64,000 bases of DNA from Odontocerum albicorne (taxonomy: Eukaryota > Arthropoda > Insecta > Trichoptera > Odontoceridae). Position numbers and translations under genes: made by a program. The DNA is taken from assembly GCA_949825065.1 (NCBI GenBank), contig OX463862.1, positions 21,495,071-21,559,070 of the forward strand, given 5' to 3'. The notes beneath the pieces were generated by a model. That model was given only the letters and a program-made list of their open reading frames with translations. It was not told where the DNA came from and did no database searches. Of the stretch, positions 53,497 to 63,390 are shown piece by piece (the first letter of the stretch is position 1; the number at the start of each line of letters is the position of its first letter).

Positions 53497-54500
53497 TATA
53501 TTTAAACTGAAAATGTGAGATTAAAACAAAACACTTTGAAAATAACCTTTTCGACTCCTATGTTTGGTTTTATTTACATAACTGTTAGTTATTTGTAGGT
53601 TTATAAAAATGATATATGTATTATCTTAACTTTTTCTTGCTTGTTTTCACATGTAAAGGGTGCTTGGTGGAAAAGAATTTAATATTGGTTTTTCAAACAT
53701 CGAAGCAAATATTAATCAGGGATTCTCAATCATTGGCTTTATTAATTATAATTTTTTCCATTTTATCCAATTTTCTTGTATTATGCCTTTTGCTATACTA
53801 ATTAAAAATTTCCAAATATTCTCGAACTTTAATAACTTTTTGAATTTTTATTTGTAAACTTCGTATTTTATGTTTTAGTTAAATTTTTCATTTTGAGAAT
53901 CAATTTTTTACATATCATACTATAATGTATAGATACATTTATTATTAAATATTTTCTAATTTACTTTCAGACATCAATCAATATATCTAAAATCTTTTTC
54001 ATTTATTTTTTAATTACAGTTTATTTTTTTTTTTTAATACAGTTATGATTCAAAGCCTCTGTTTTAAATATTCCGAATGGATTGATTAAAAGAAATATCC
54101 TTAAACTGAAATGCTATTTATTAGGCTACATGTAATGTTTTAGAGTATCTTTTTAAAGAATTGAAGGCCATTTTCTTGATTTCTATGATTGCAAAAACGT
54201 GTCACCATTATCTGCTTCAAAATGCTTCTGTTAGATTTGATCGCTTTCTGCATTAAAATTGACAATATCTTCAACAGGGACTGGCAACACAAAGGAACTC
54301 TTAACAAAAGTTATGGAATCAGTGACCGGAACTTCTTATTGCTTTCTTCCTTTTCTCCAACATTCCACGTTTCTTTTTCGATACAATAACTTTTTATTAA
54401 CTGGGACAATTTTTTTTTATTTTGCAAATGAATTGATATTTTTTTTACTTATGTTTTTTTTTTTTTACATATATTTAGTAGTTCAACAATACAAATTATG
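53497..54500. other. AT-rich stretch, nothing firmly supported
   Basis: Only a weak terminal-exon candidate (54278-54389) is noted. Confidence 0.35.
54278..54389 (+). CDS. Weak candidate for an alternative last exon of the MBD/PHD gene
   Basis: An acceptor TCTTCAACAG at 54277 and a phase compatible with the donor at 50805 would add QDWQHKGTLNKSYGISDRNF and 17 more residues to a TAA. There is no recognisable domain, and the acceptor and composition are unremarkable. Confidence 0.12.
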
Positions 54501-54506
54501 GTAACC

Positions 54507-54575
54507 TTTGTTGCCTAGTTAGTAAGACGCTTGTTATCCAACCGGGAGTTTCAGGTTTGCTTCCCGATGATACTA
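54507..54575 (+). repeat. tRNA-derived SINE head
   Basis: TTGCCTAGTTAGTAAGACGC, then a weak box B CAGGTTTGCTTCCCGATGA. Matches, inverted, the head at 58435-58500. Confidence 0.5.
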
Positions 54576-54744
54576 CTTGATTTGTTTTGGTATAACAGTA
54601 GAGTCGCAATGATCCAATCTAAATGGGATTATGAGAGTCAGATTACCAAGAATGGTGGATAATCCGAAATTGCGAAAAACAAGTTATTAAATAGAAAAAA
54701 TATTGTTTTATTACTTTAAAACATGTGATTGCTAAACAAATATA

Positions 54745-56014
54745 TTGGGTTGATGCAAAAGTAATGATCGTTTTTTACATATACAATTAAACATTTTTTT
54801 TTTAGATTTGTAATATTTATTTAATTAATTTTATAATTTCCATCAGTTCTTATAACCTTCTCCCATCTTTCTATCAACTTATTAATACCATTAGTGTAAA
54901 ATTCCGTGGATTTTGATGCGAAAAATGTAGTAAGGAATGTTTTTACCTGCTCTATTGTATCAAATTTTTTATCATTTAAAATTTTTTGCAGCGATCGTAA
55001 TAAATGAAAATCGGAAGGAGCAAGATCTGGACAATACGGTGGATGCTTGATAACATCCCAATTCAACTCATTTAGCTTGTATTGGGTCATCAAAGCCACA
55101 TGTGGTCACGCGTTGTCGGGATGAAACACTACCCCTTTTCTGTTTACCAATTCTGGTCTATCCTTTTGAAGGGCGATGTTCAATTTGGATAATTGCTGAC
55201 AATATCGTTCTGTCGTAATTGTCTGATTGCGTTCCAATAGTTCAAAATACACAATACCCTTACAATTCCACCAAACACAAAGCATTACTTTTTTTGATGG
55301 ATTTCGGCCTTCGAAGTTGTTAATGGGGCTTGTCCAGGTATAGCCCAATGTCTTTTTCTTGTCACGTTGTTGTACACTACCCATTTCTCATCTCCTGTTA
55401 CCAAATGATGCAAAAAAGGTTCATGTTTTTGTCTCGCACTCAAAGCAAAGCACGTTGAAACATGATCCAATAAATTGGCAGCCGACAATTGATGAGGTAT
55501 CCAAACGTTGTACCGCGAAACCATCCCCATACGCTTCAAATGTCTTAATACGGTTGTTTGGTTGACTCCCATCATCGACACGATCTCACTGGTGGTTAGA
55601 CGTGGATTTGTGTCAATTATGACTTTTGACTTGTTGTCATCAGACTTCAATGGCCGCCCGGTACGTGGTTTATCAAATAGTGAAAAATCCTCAGATCGGA
55701 ATTTTGTAAACCATCTTCGTACCTGTCGAACTTTGATGACATCTGCTCCATACACGTCGCAAATGTTTTCGGTTGCCACACTCGCGGTATTGTCTTTACG
55801 GAATTCATAAAGTAAACAATGACGTAAATGCACTTTATCGACCGACATTTTGAAAAAATACAAGGGCTTTTCACTGTACTCTGGCCAGGCCAAAACTGAA
55901 TAGAAAGTAGGGGGAAAGCATCCTTTATACAATGGAATCATTTAAAAGAAGATACTATTCATCATTTCTTACCTGGGATCATAAAAAACGATCATTACTT
56001 TTGCATCAACCCAA
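54745..56014 (-). mobile_element. mariner element 6 (cecropia/Hsmar1-like ends), 1270 bp
   Basis: Inverted ends TTGGGTTGATGCAAAAGTAA at both sides, TA at 54743-54744 and 56015-56016. The ends resemble those of the cecropia-subfamily mariners that include human Hsmar1. Confidence 0.92.
54821..55848 (-). pseudogene. mariner transposase with one frameshift and one CpG-type stop
   Basis: MSVDKVHLRHCLLYEFRKDN (from 55848), HTH and GRPLKSDD; WIPHQLSAANLLDHVSTC; LVTGDEKWVVYNN (Asp 1). One A is missing from a poly-A run near 55290; after it come KVMLCVWWNCKGIVYFELLE and VVFHPDNA (Asp 2). The next codon is TGA (55106-55108) where relatives have Arg. [30 protein letters not shown] (Asp 3) and the C-terminus to 54821 follow. 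Otherwise well preserved. Confidence 0.92.
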
Positions 56015-56945
56015 TATTATCATATGGTATGTACCTAACGTTCAAACTAATAAAAAAAAAACATAAATTAATAATGTTAATATAAAAAAAAAGGGTACAT
56101 TATACAAAAATAAATCCAGAATAGTATTATTTAAAAAAAAGAAAATACTTATGAATGTACACAGCTATGGAGCATGTTTTCAAAATGGTCATTACATATT
56201 ATTTTTTTACTTTTTGACCGTGGTCAGATAATTCAGTGTCGAATAAGCATAGGTCGGATAATCGGTACTACTATATTTTTTAAATATACGATTAACGAAC
56301 AGCGAGTTTCAACCTTCTCAAGTAGTTCCAAATGGGACGGTAGATATTGTCTCCCAGCCACACTTTTCAGCATGTCCGCATCACTAATGCAGATATGTTA
56401 AGTACCATATTAATGAATGCAAATTATTATAAAAATAATACTCCGACTCGAAAAGATGATGAAATTAAACAATATTTTCTAAGCTGGGATTTTTATTATT
56501 ATAGTTTGTATTTGTGTAAAAAGCGTCCTGAACAAAATAAGTTCTCAAATGAGGAAATATAATTTCATGTCATAGTTTTTCCGAGGTAAGGGTCATTTAG
56601 GCAAATGTTTTATCCATTAAGTAAATGTTTTTTTTTAGTAAACATGGATGTGTTCGTTTATTCATATACTGATCCAGAATATATCTGAATGGACTATATA
56701 GTACCAGGGGTGGGCATACATGAGGTCAACGAGAGCCACATTCTGGATTTTCATGTATATAAAGAACAACACCATAGTCACGTTTTCACTTAGTATTAAA
56801 TACACAAATTCAAATTGATTACATATTCTACACAAATCTTAATTGCTTTATAAAGTATAAAAAATACACATATAAGAAAATATAAAAATGAGAAAGAAAA
56901 CACAAAATAATTAGTTCAAAATTTATTTAATAAAAATATAATATA

Positions 56946-57854
56946 CGAGGGTCATACAGAAAGTAAGGTTACAACATTTATGTAGGATCGAAAAATGCTT
57001 GTATTTAATTGAAATTCACAGGATACTTCACAAATATATTAAACTATTTTTCAACGTAATCGCCGTCGAGATCGAGACATTTCTGTAGTTGGGGCACCAG
57101 CTTTTGTATGCCAGTGTCATAGACCTCCGCCGCCAGCTCTTTCAGCCACTTCTTCACAGCTCCTTCGATTTCCTGATCGTTGGAAAATTGTTGGGGTGTA
57201 GTGACACACCCACGTCTCATCCCCCGTCACAATAGAGTCCAGAAAAGCTTCTCCCTCCTGTGCAAAACGATCCAAAAAATCACGCGCGACGGTCACGCTA
57301 TTTTGACGGTGCTCCAGTGTGAGCATTCTGGGCACCCATCGTGTACACAACCTCTTGTAACCAAGTTTTTCCGACACAATATCACCAAGCAGACTTCGAG
57401 AAATGTCAGGAAATTCTTCGTGAAGTTCGTCAAGCGTCACACGGCGGTCATTTCGCACTTGTTCTTCAATATTTTGCACAAGTTTGTCAGAAATCACTGC
57501 CTTGCCTCGTCGTATCAGTACGACCTTCTCTGAACAACTTAACCCACTTCGTGACATGTTGTCGACTCTTCACATCGCTACCATAAACTTCCACGAGCTT
57601 CTGATGGATATTCGCAGCGGTATTGTTCTGTAAAGTCAAAAAACGGATGACCGCGCGGATCTCGCAAGGACGAGAGGTGGCGGGAGTGTGTGATGACCTC
57701 TCCATCGGAAATATTTACTGTGACTGAACAAAATGGCCGACAAAACACGCGGGACCAAACAAACTGACCGTTAGGATCCTCCCTATACGCCAGGTGCACC
57801 AACTTCGAAACAAGCGCAGGAGCCCATGTAACCTTAGTTTCTGGATGACCCTCG
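56946..57854 (-). mobile_element. mariner element 7 (mellifera-like), internal deletion (909 bp)
   Basis: Inverted ends CGAGGGTCATACAGAAAGTA and the complement of CGAGGGTCATCCAGAAACTA, TA at 56944-56945 and 57855-57856. About 350 bp shorter than full length. Confidence 0.88.
57060..57705 (-). pseudogene. mariner transposase (mellifera-like) lacking Asp 2 and Asp 3
   Basis: IRAVIRFLTLQNNTAANIHQ, then VTKWVKLFREGRTD and a frameshift; GKAVISDKLVQNIEEQVRND, FPDISRSLLGDIVSEKLGY, CTRWVPRMLTLEHRQ, IVTGDETWVCHYTP (Asp 1). The text then jumps to FQRS-NDQEIEG-like sequence, KKWLKELAAEVYDTG and LQKCLDLDGDYVEK. The middle catalytic part is deleted. Confidence 0.85.
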
Positions 57855-58194
57855 TAATAAAAAGTTTATTTATCACTTTTAGCTAAATCTCTCAAATTTC
57901 GTGTAAAATTTGTTACAGTCGGTTTGCGCACATAGAGGCAGGAGATGCGCACGCACTCTGCACATTAAAATCACAGCGCACAAGTATGATATACACCAAT
58001 ACTTGCGTCTTTAACAGTTGCATTCATACATGCGCATCTTGTCACTTACAACATTTAGAAAGGAAAATCGCGAAAATATAATGGGGAAAGTATCTATATT
58101 TTAATAAGAGACATTGGGAGCCGCACTTAACCCAACGAAGAGCAGCATGCGGCTCTCGGAGCCGCATTTGCCCACGTCTGGACTATACGAACAT

Positions 58195-58330
58195 ATAGAA
58201 GAGTGTGGTCGTGAGACAACATCGCCTTAGGGCCCATTAATCGACCCTTTAAATATTTAGAACCACTGGAATAGACACAGAACTCGCAGTTATCATCGCA
58301 CGCTTTTGGCAATTCTACAGCGCATGAAAT
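58195..58330 (-). repeat. Dispersed repeat shared with 25150-25300
   Basis: GTGAGACAACATCGCC, AGAACCACTGGAATAGACAC and AACTCGCAGTTATCAT parallel the other copy in order. Probably the SINE body for the head at 58435. Confidence 0.5.
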
Positions 58331-58434
58331 GACAATAATATTGGCACACGTCTACTGCGTGCGAGTATTGTTACCAAACGAACCCTTTTACCAGACTGGA
58401 ATCCTTTATTTAATATTTTTTTCATATACCATCA

Positions 58435-58505
58435 GGAATCAAGCCTGAAACTCCCGGGTGGAAGTCAAGCAATTTACCGACTAGTCCAAAAGGGGTGCTC
58501 TGAGA
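58435..58505 (-). repeat. tRNA-derived SINE head
   Basis: The minus strand reads CTAGTCGGTAAATTGCTTGA (box-A region) and TTTCAGGCTTGATTCCTGATG (box B). Same type as 54507. Confidence 0.5.
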
Positions 58506-59029
58506 CATGTTGAAAATGAATGATGAAGAAAATTATAATATTTTTTATTCACAATAGAAATTCAATGGGAATTTCATTCAAAGAGTAATTAAAAAGAAAA
58601 ATTACAATAGTTTAGTTCAGTTACAGATTCCTGAAATTTATTGAAAACTTACCTTGATATCTCAACACTTTTGTTTTTTTCTTTTTTAACTATTGCGGTA
58701 AATTGTTTATCTTCTTGCAGATGGAAATCTTTCAATTTTAATAACGTGGAATTGATTGATTTCAATAAAAAAGTTAGCGAAACCTGATTAAATATTAGAA
58801 TATTGAATTATAAGTTATTTTGTTATAATACTAATTGTGTTAATCCCATCGAGACTCTTCAGGTGGAATGATTTGATTTGCCGGTTTGCTGGATTGAACA
58901 CCAGTTGAACCTAAGCACTGCTATAGTAATAAGTTGAGATTATTTAGACTGAAGGGAGCCTCAAGGTAGAAGCGCATGACACAGAGATTAATGTAATTAA
59001 TGGAATAACAAAGTAATTTATTATTAAAT
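58506..59029. other. AT-rich stretch, nothing recognised
   Basis: No gene, repeat or structure supported. Confidence 0.4.
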
Positions 59030-59324
59030 ACAAGTGTCCCTTAGTTAACAAGATTAATTAGTTCTAGGAAAAATTGCATAGCTAGAATTTTTTAAGTGAA
59101 TTGATTTTAATCTGGATGCGATTGGTTCCAAACAGAAAATAAATTATCTAAAAATGCTAAAAATAAACAATTATTTTTATTATCAATTAGGAGACCTACA
59201 GGGCTATTTTTCAAACTCATTTCAATCGAGTGAATTCAAAAGGAAATGAATTGTCTTTGAATTTCATTGAACACAATTTAATTAAAATTAAGAAAAAGAC
59301 AAAATGTATTTTTATGAAATTGCC
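59030..59324. mobile_element. MITE family C, copy at the head of the 51-bp array
   Basis: GTGTCCCTTAGTTAACAAG, then GATTGGTTCCAAACAG and TTTCAATCGAGTGAATTCAA in the same order as 45650-45850. Its right end is replaced by the tandem array that follows. Confidence 0.7.
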
Positions 59325-59710
59325 TTCTAACGATATTGCATTAAGTGGGATCACATATAACAAAGGAAACCTGTATTCTAACGATATCGCATTAAGTGGG
59401 ATCACATATAACAGGGGAAACCTGTATTCTAACGATATCGCATTAATTGGAATCACATATAACAGGGGAAACCTGTATTCTAACGATATCGCATTAAGTG
59501 GGATCATATATAACAGGGGAAACCTGTATTCTGACGATATTGCATTAAGTGGGATCACATATAACAGGGGAAACCTGTATTCTAACGATGTCGCATTAAG
59601 TGGGATCACATATAACAGGGGAAACTTTTATTCTAATATGGAGTCGAGAAATTGCCTTCTAATGATATCGCATTAAGTGGGATCATATATAACAAGGGAA
59701 ACCTGTATTA
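59325..59710 (+). repeat. 51-bp minisatellite, six contiguous units plus one
   Basis: Units start at 59325, 59376, 59427, 59478, 59529 and 59580 (exact 51-bp steps), then a short spacer and a seventh unit at about 59657. The core TTAAGTGGGATCACATATAA equals the end of MITE family C. Because 51 is a multiple of three, both strands stay open (148 and 130 codons with 17-residue repeats such as YNRGNLYSNDIALSGIT). I read these as by-products of the period, not genes. Confidence 0.92.
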
Positions 59711-60150
59711 TATGGAGTAGCAGAAATTAAAAGCCGAAATCTTTGATAAATAAATTTCATATTTTTGTATAATAAATAAACAATACAAAATAGTATTTGT
59801 CAAGTAAAAATAAAATTTGTGAATTGATTCGTTTTATGGAATTTGTATACATTTTATTATTATGATTACGTAAAATTATAATACTAGTGTTACCCGGATT
59901 TTGTTTTCCAGAGGGATATTGAAAATTATGTATAATAATGGAATGTGTAAATTAACGCGATCACTGGCAATCACCTGATATAGTATGGTGTAAGGCGCAC
60001 ACTGGGCTATTGTATGGGCTAACGTAGCCCTGACATGGCGCCAGCCACATCGGGAAGAGGACGTATTTCTCACGACCATACGGGAGCAATATATTGTCGA
60101 GCCGAACCTCTTGCACTTATTTGTAATTAACATTTTACTGTTTGAGATAT

Positions 60151-60270
60151 TTCAATTTCAAACATTGTATTGTTTGGACATAGTATTTCCACTTAAAATA
60201 TCAATTCCATTTCAATTTCAAACATTGTATTGTTTGGACATAGTATTTCCAGTTAAAATATCAATTCCAT
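60151..60270 (+). repeat. 60-bp direct duplication
   Basis: TTCAATTTCAAACATTGTAT starts at 60151 and again at 60211; the units are nearly identical through AAAATATCAATTCCAT. Confidence 0.9.
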
Positions 60271-61544
60271 TTTTTTACCGGACACGCACATTTGCCATTT
60301 AATGATGAATACTAAAAAATAGCATTTTTTTTTATTTTTGCCCAAAATTAAGCCAAAAATTAAAAACACAAGGGCAATATTTAAAAGTAAAAACTAATAT
60401 CAGTTAAATCTTTGCAAAATTATTATAATAATCTAATTTTAAATATCCATTAATTCACACGTTTCAACTTGTGATGTAACAACTCTCGATGAAATTTGAA
60501 AGCCGTATTTGTTCATACAACCACGCACGATGTTGAACATACAAACTGAAGTTATTACATTTATCATCAGTTTTTAATTGTATCTACTGAAAGGAGTGCA
60601 TTATTCGGCCATCGTCAATAAAATTCATTGCGCATGGTTAATAACACAATTTCAAATGGGGGATTTTTTTTTTTTAGAAAATAGATATTTTTAGTTTTCA
60701 TTATCTGCATATAAAATAACACACTCAATACAGGCACTCACAGCTAAAAATATTTTGCCATGAGAGTACTTTGTAACTATTAGGTCGGATGTGAAAGTGT
60801 TAATGGAAAAACAATGTTTACCGAATGTTTACTTTTTATTGCAAGGATTCATTTTTATTCTAATTATTTTCATAATTTTCAGTTATATTTGAACTGGTAT
60901 TTCTTTAAAATACTCTAAATAAAAAATAACATGTGGTAACACCCTATACTTAGAAAAATCTCGAAATATCAAAAACTTTTTTCACTGTGAAAAAATCCTG
61001 ACATATATTTAATTGCAAATTTTAATTTCTTAATATTTCTATAATTACACTTTCGTTGTATATGTTGCAATCTATTACAACCAACTAGTAAGAGGCATCA
61101 AGGAAAACCAGACCGATACTCTTAAAAGAATTGTGTACCAACGGGAATTTGACTCTTAACCCCTAGGTCCAAAAACAGGTCAACTCTAGGTCTAAAGACC
61201 AAAGAGGCCTTAAGCCACTTATAAGAAAGAAAACAATTGCGCTGCGAGTCATTTCCCTTTTCCCGTGATGTTGGACCACAAGTCCATCGTCACCACTATT
61301 CTTTTCACACTCAGGTGTCACCACCGGAAAAGGAATCCCTTTGGGCAGTTCCTTCTTTGTAACTAGACGTTGCACTCATAAAAAAAAATTTAAAGAAGAT
61401 CTCAATCTTCTAGTGTAGGTCGCACTGGATGGTGACTTATTTTGTCCCCCATAACAGCGTAGATAGAACTGAACTGTCTACCAACTAGGCCAGAGAGGTC
61501 GTCACATATGTGATAAACGACAATATAATCATCATTGTCAACCA
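60271..61544. other. AT-rich stretch with SINE-like scraps
   Basis: Tracts near 61085-61180 (ACCAACGGGAATTTGACTC) and 61470-61500 (CTACCAACTAGGCCAGAGAG) look like decayed tRNA-type heads. No gene supported. Confidence 0.35.
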
Positions 61545-61830
61545 GGGTCGATCCACTGCTGGATGAAGGTCTCCCCAAGTTGACTCCAAATAGTTAGGTT
61601 TTTTGCTCGTTGATGCCATTTAATGCTGCCATGCTTCCTGATTTCATCTATCTAGCGTACCTTCGGTTTTCTTCTGGGCCTCTTGGGTACCATTGGATTA
61701 TTTCGGATGTCCATCGGGAGTCTGACATTCTGGCTATGTGTCCGGCCCATTGCCACTTCATTCTTTTGCAAACCTTTATAACGTCTTCTACCTTTGTTAT
61801 ATTGCGAATCCAGGTGTTTCTAAAACGACA
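61545..61830 (-). repeat. RTE/BovB-type LINE C-terminal fragment
   Basis: The minus strand reads TWIRNITKVEDVIKVCKRMK, WQWAGHIARMSDSRWT, IIQWYPRGP, then a decayed WSQLGETFIQQWIDPG. The KWQWAGH-IAR motif and ending are typical of RTE-type LINEs. A different family from family A. Confidence 0.8.
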
Positions 61831-62564
61831 ATATAATCAAACATTAATACAGAGTGTAAGAAAAATAGATCATAATGGCATTTCATTCCCGAGGCTTCTG
61901 ACACTGCTTTATGCATGCAGACAATGTTCATTGTGAACATTATTCGAGATTGAGGATTTAAATAGTGGAAATTATAATTTAATAAAAAAATTTAAATTTG
62001 GGAAAAATCTATGTATATGAAAAATAATTTAATCCAAATATTTTAAACATACATCATGGGAAAATATTAATACGGTATTTTTAAATCCTTGTAACACAGT
62101 ATGTAAAAATGACAGTTCAATTATAGTTACGTTTGAAAAAAATTTAGTGTGTTTCATACTGATTTGTTAAACACGTTCAGTGCTGAAAATGCCTGTACAA
62201 CATGTTTTGGCGTTCTCAAAATGCTTATCGCCATTTCATTCCCAATTTATTTTAATAAATTCTTAACAAGTGAGCCACGAGAAGGAGCGGCCTTACGGTA
62301 CTGATAGGGTGTGTAAGGGTTTATAATCATGAATTATACCTGCTCTCACATTTTTATTATTTTTTACTTTTAAATATGCACAATTATTTTTAACACTGCT
62401 ATAATTTAAAAGATTCAGCAGTCAACGTGGTATATAGCAGTTACAATTTGAGGTAAAAAATGTTGAGTAATAATTGATTGTACACATAATTAGTGTAAAT
62501 ACATTCATTGAATAAATTTCAAGTTTTTGTACTAGCTCTTTTATACAGATCTTATTTTATTTGT
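61831..62564. other. AT-rich stretch, nothing recognised
   Basis: No feature supported. Confidence 0.4.
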
Positions 62565-62833
62565 ATGGGAAGTGCTTGGACTTACAGGTATTGTTCGCTT
62601 TACGTTATTTAATTGTCTTTGGGAAAAATCTCGAAATAGAAAAACATGTTCGATGAATTTATTTCAATCTGTGAGATTGGTTCCAAACGAAAAAAGAAAT
62701 AACCTAAACATGGTAAAAAAAAATCTTTTCAATTAGAAGACGTACATAACATTCCTTTCAATTTTATAAATTCAATTGGAGTTTTTATAAAATAAATTTC
62801 TTAATTTAATTTAGATCGCGTCATAACAAATTT
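62565..62833. mobile_element. MITE family C, copy at the head of the 196-bp array
   Basis: TTCGCTTTACGTTATTTAA, GAGATTGGTTCCAAACGA and ACATTCCTTTCAATTTTATA follow the family order. Its right end runs into the tandem array. Confidence 0.65.
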
Positions 62834-63390
62834 GCGTTAAGTGGGACAGCCTATAACGAGGGATACATGTATTTGATAATTAATCAAAACGAACAAAGTC
62901 TCTGATTCAGAGAAACCATTGTTAATGCAGCTCTTAATTAATCAACTTCAACACGACCTTCGACTTAAGTCTGTGAGACGTGATCAAACAATGCATGTCG
63001 AATCAACAAGCTCGCTTTAATTGCGAACTTGCGTTAAGTGGGACAGCCTATAACGAGGGATACATGTATTTGATAATTAATCAAAACGAACAAAGTCTGA
63101 TTCAGAGAAACCATTTTTAATGCAGCTCTTAATTAATCAACTTCAACACGACCTTCGACTTAAGTCTGTGAGACGTGATCAAACAATGCATGTCGAATCA
63201 ACAAGCTCACTTTAATTGCGAACTTGCGTTAAGTGGGACAGCCTATAACGAGGGAAACATGTATTTGATAATTTCATTGTTAATGCAGCTCTTAATTAAT
63301 CAACTTCAACACAACCTTCGACTTAAGTCTGTGAGACGTGATCAAACAATGCATGTCGAATCAACAAGCTCGCTTTAATTGCGAACTTTT
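62834..63390 (+). repeat. Tandem array, about 196-bp period, three units
   Basis: GCGTTAAGTGGGACAGCCTA starts units at 62834, 63031 and 63226 (steps 197 and 195); the third has an internal deletion. Each unit combines the MITE family C end (GTTAAGTGGGACAGCC...AACGAGGGA) with about 150 bp of other sequence (GACCTTCGACTTAAGTCTGT, AACAATGCATGTCGAATCAA). Confidence 0.92.

Larger units (their letters stand above)
54598..56273. mobile_element. pogo-like MITE split by mariner 6
   Basis: Left AGTAGAGTCGCAATGATCC and right GGATAATCGGTACTACT are imperfect inverted ends; CAGATTACC and GGTCAGATAATTC are subterminal. Removing the 1270-bp mariner leaves about 400 bp, the size of the other pogo-like MITEs. 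Confidence 0.5.
56704..58187. mobile_element. hAT-type element split by mariner 7
   Basis: Left CAGGGGTGGGCATACATGAGG and right GCCGCATTTGCCCACGTCTG form inverted ends of the common CAGGGGTGGGCAAA hAT type. GACTATA occurs just outside both ends but is displaced on the left, so the duplication is imperfect. Subterminal GAGCCGCATGCGGCTC-like words near 58110-58165. Confidence 0.7.

Noticed and set aside
57180..57586. Plus-strand frames of 117 and 81 codons
   Set aside because: They are antisense of the mariner 7 transposase.
59230..59676. Repeat-protein gene
   Set aside because: Both strands are open because the period is 51 bp; flanks are MITE sequence, no gene context.
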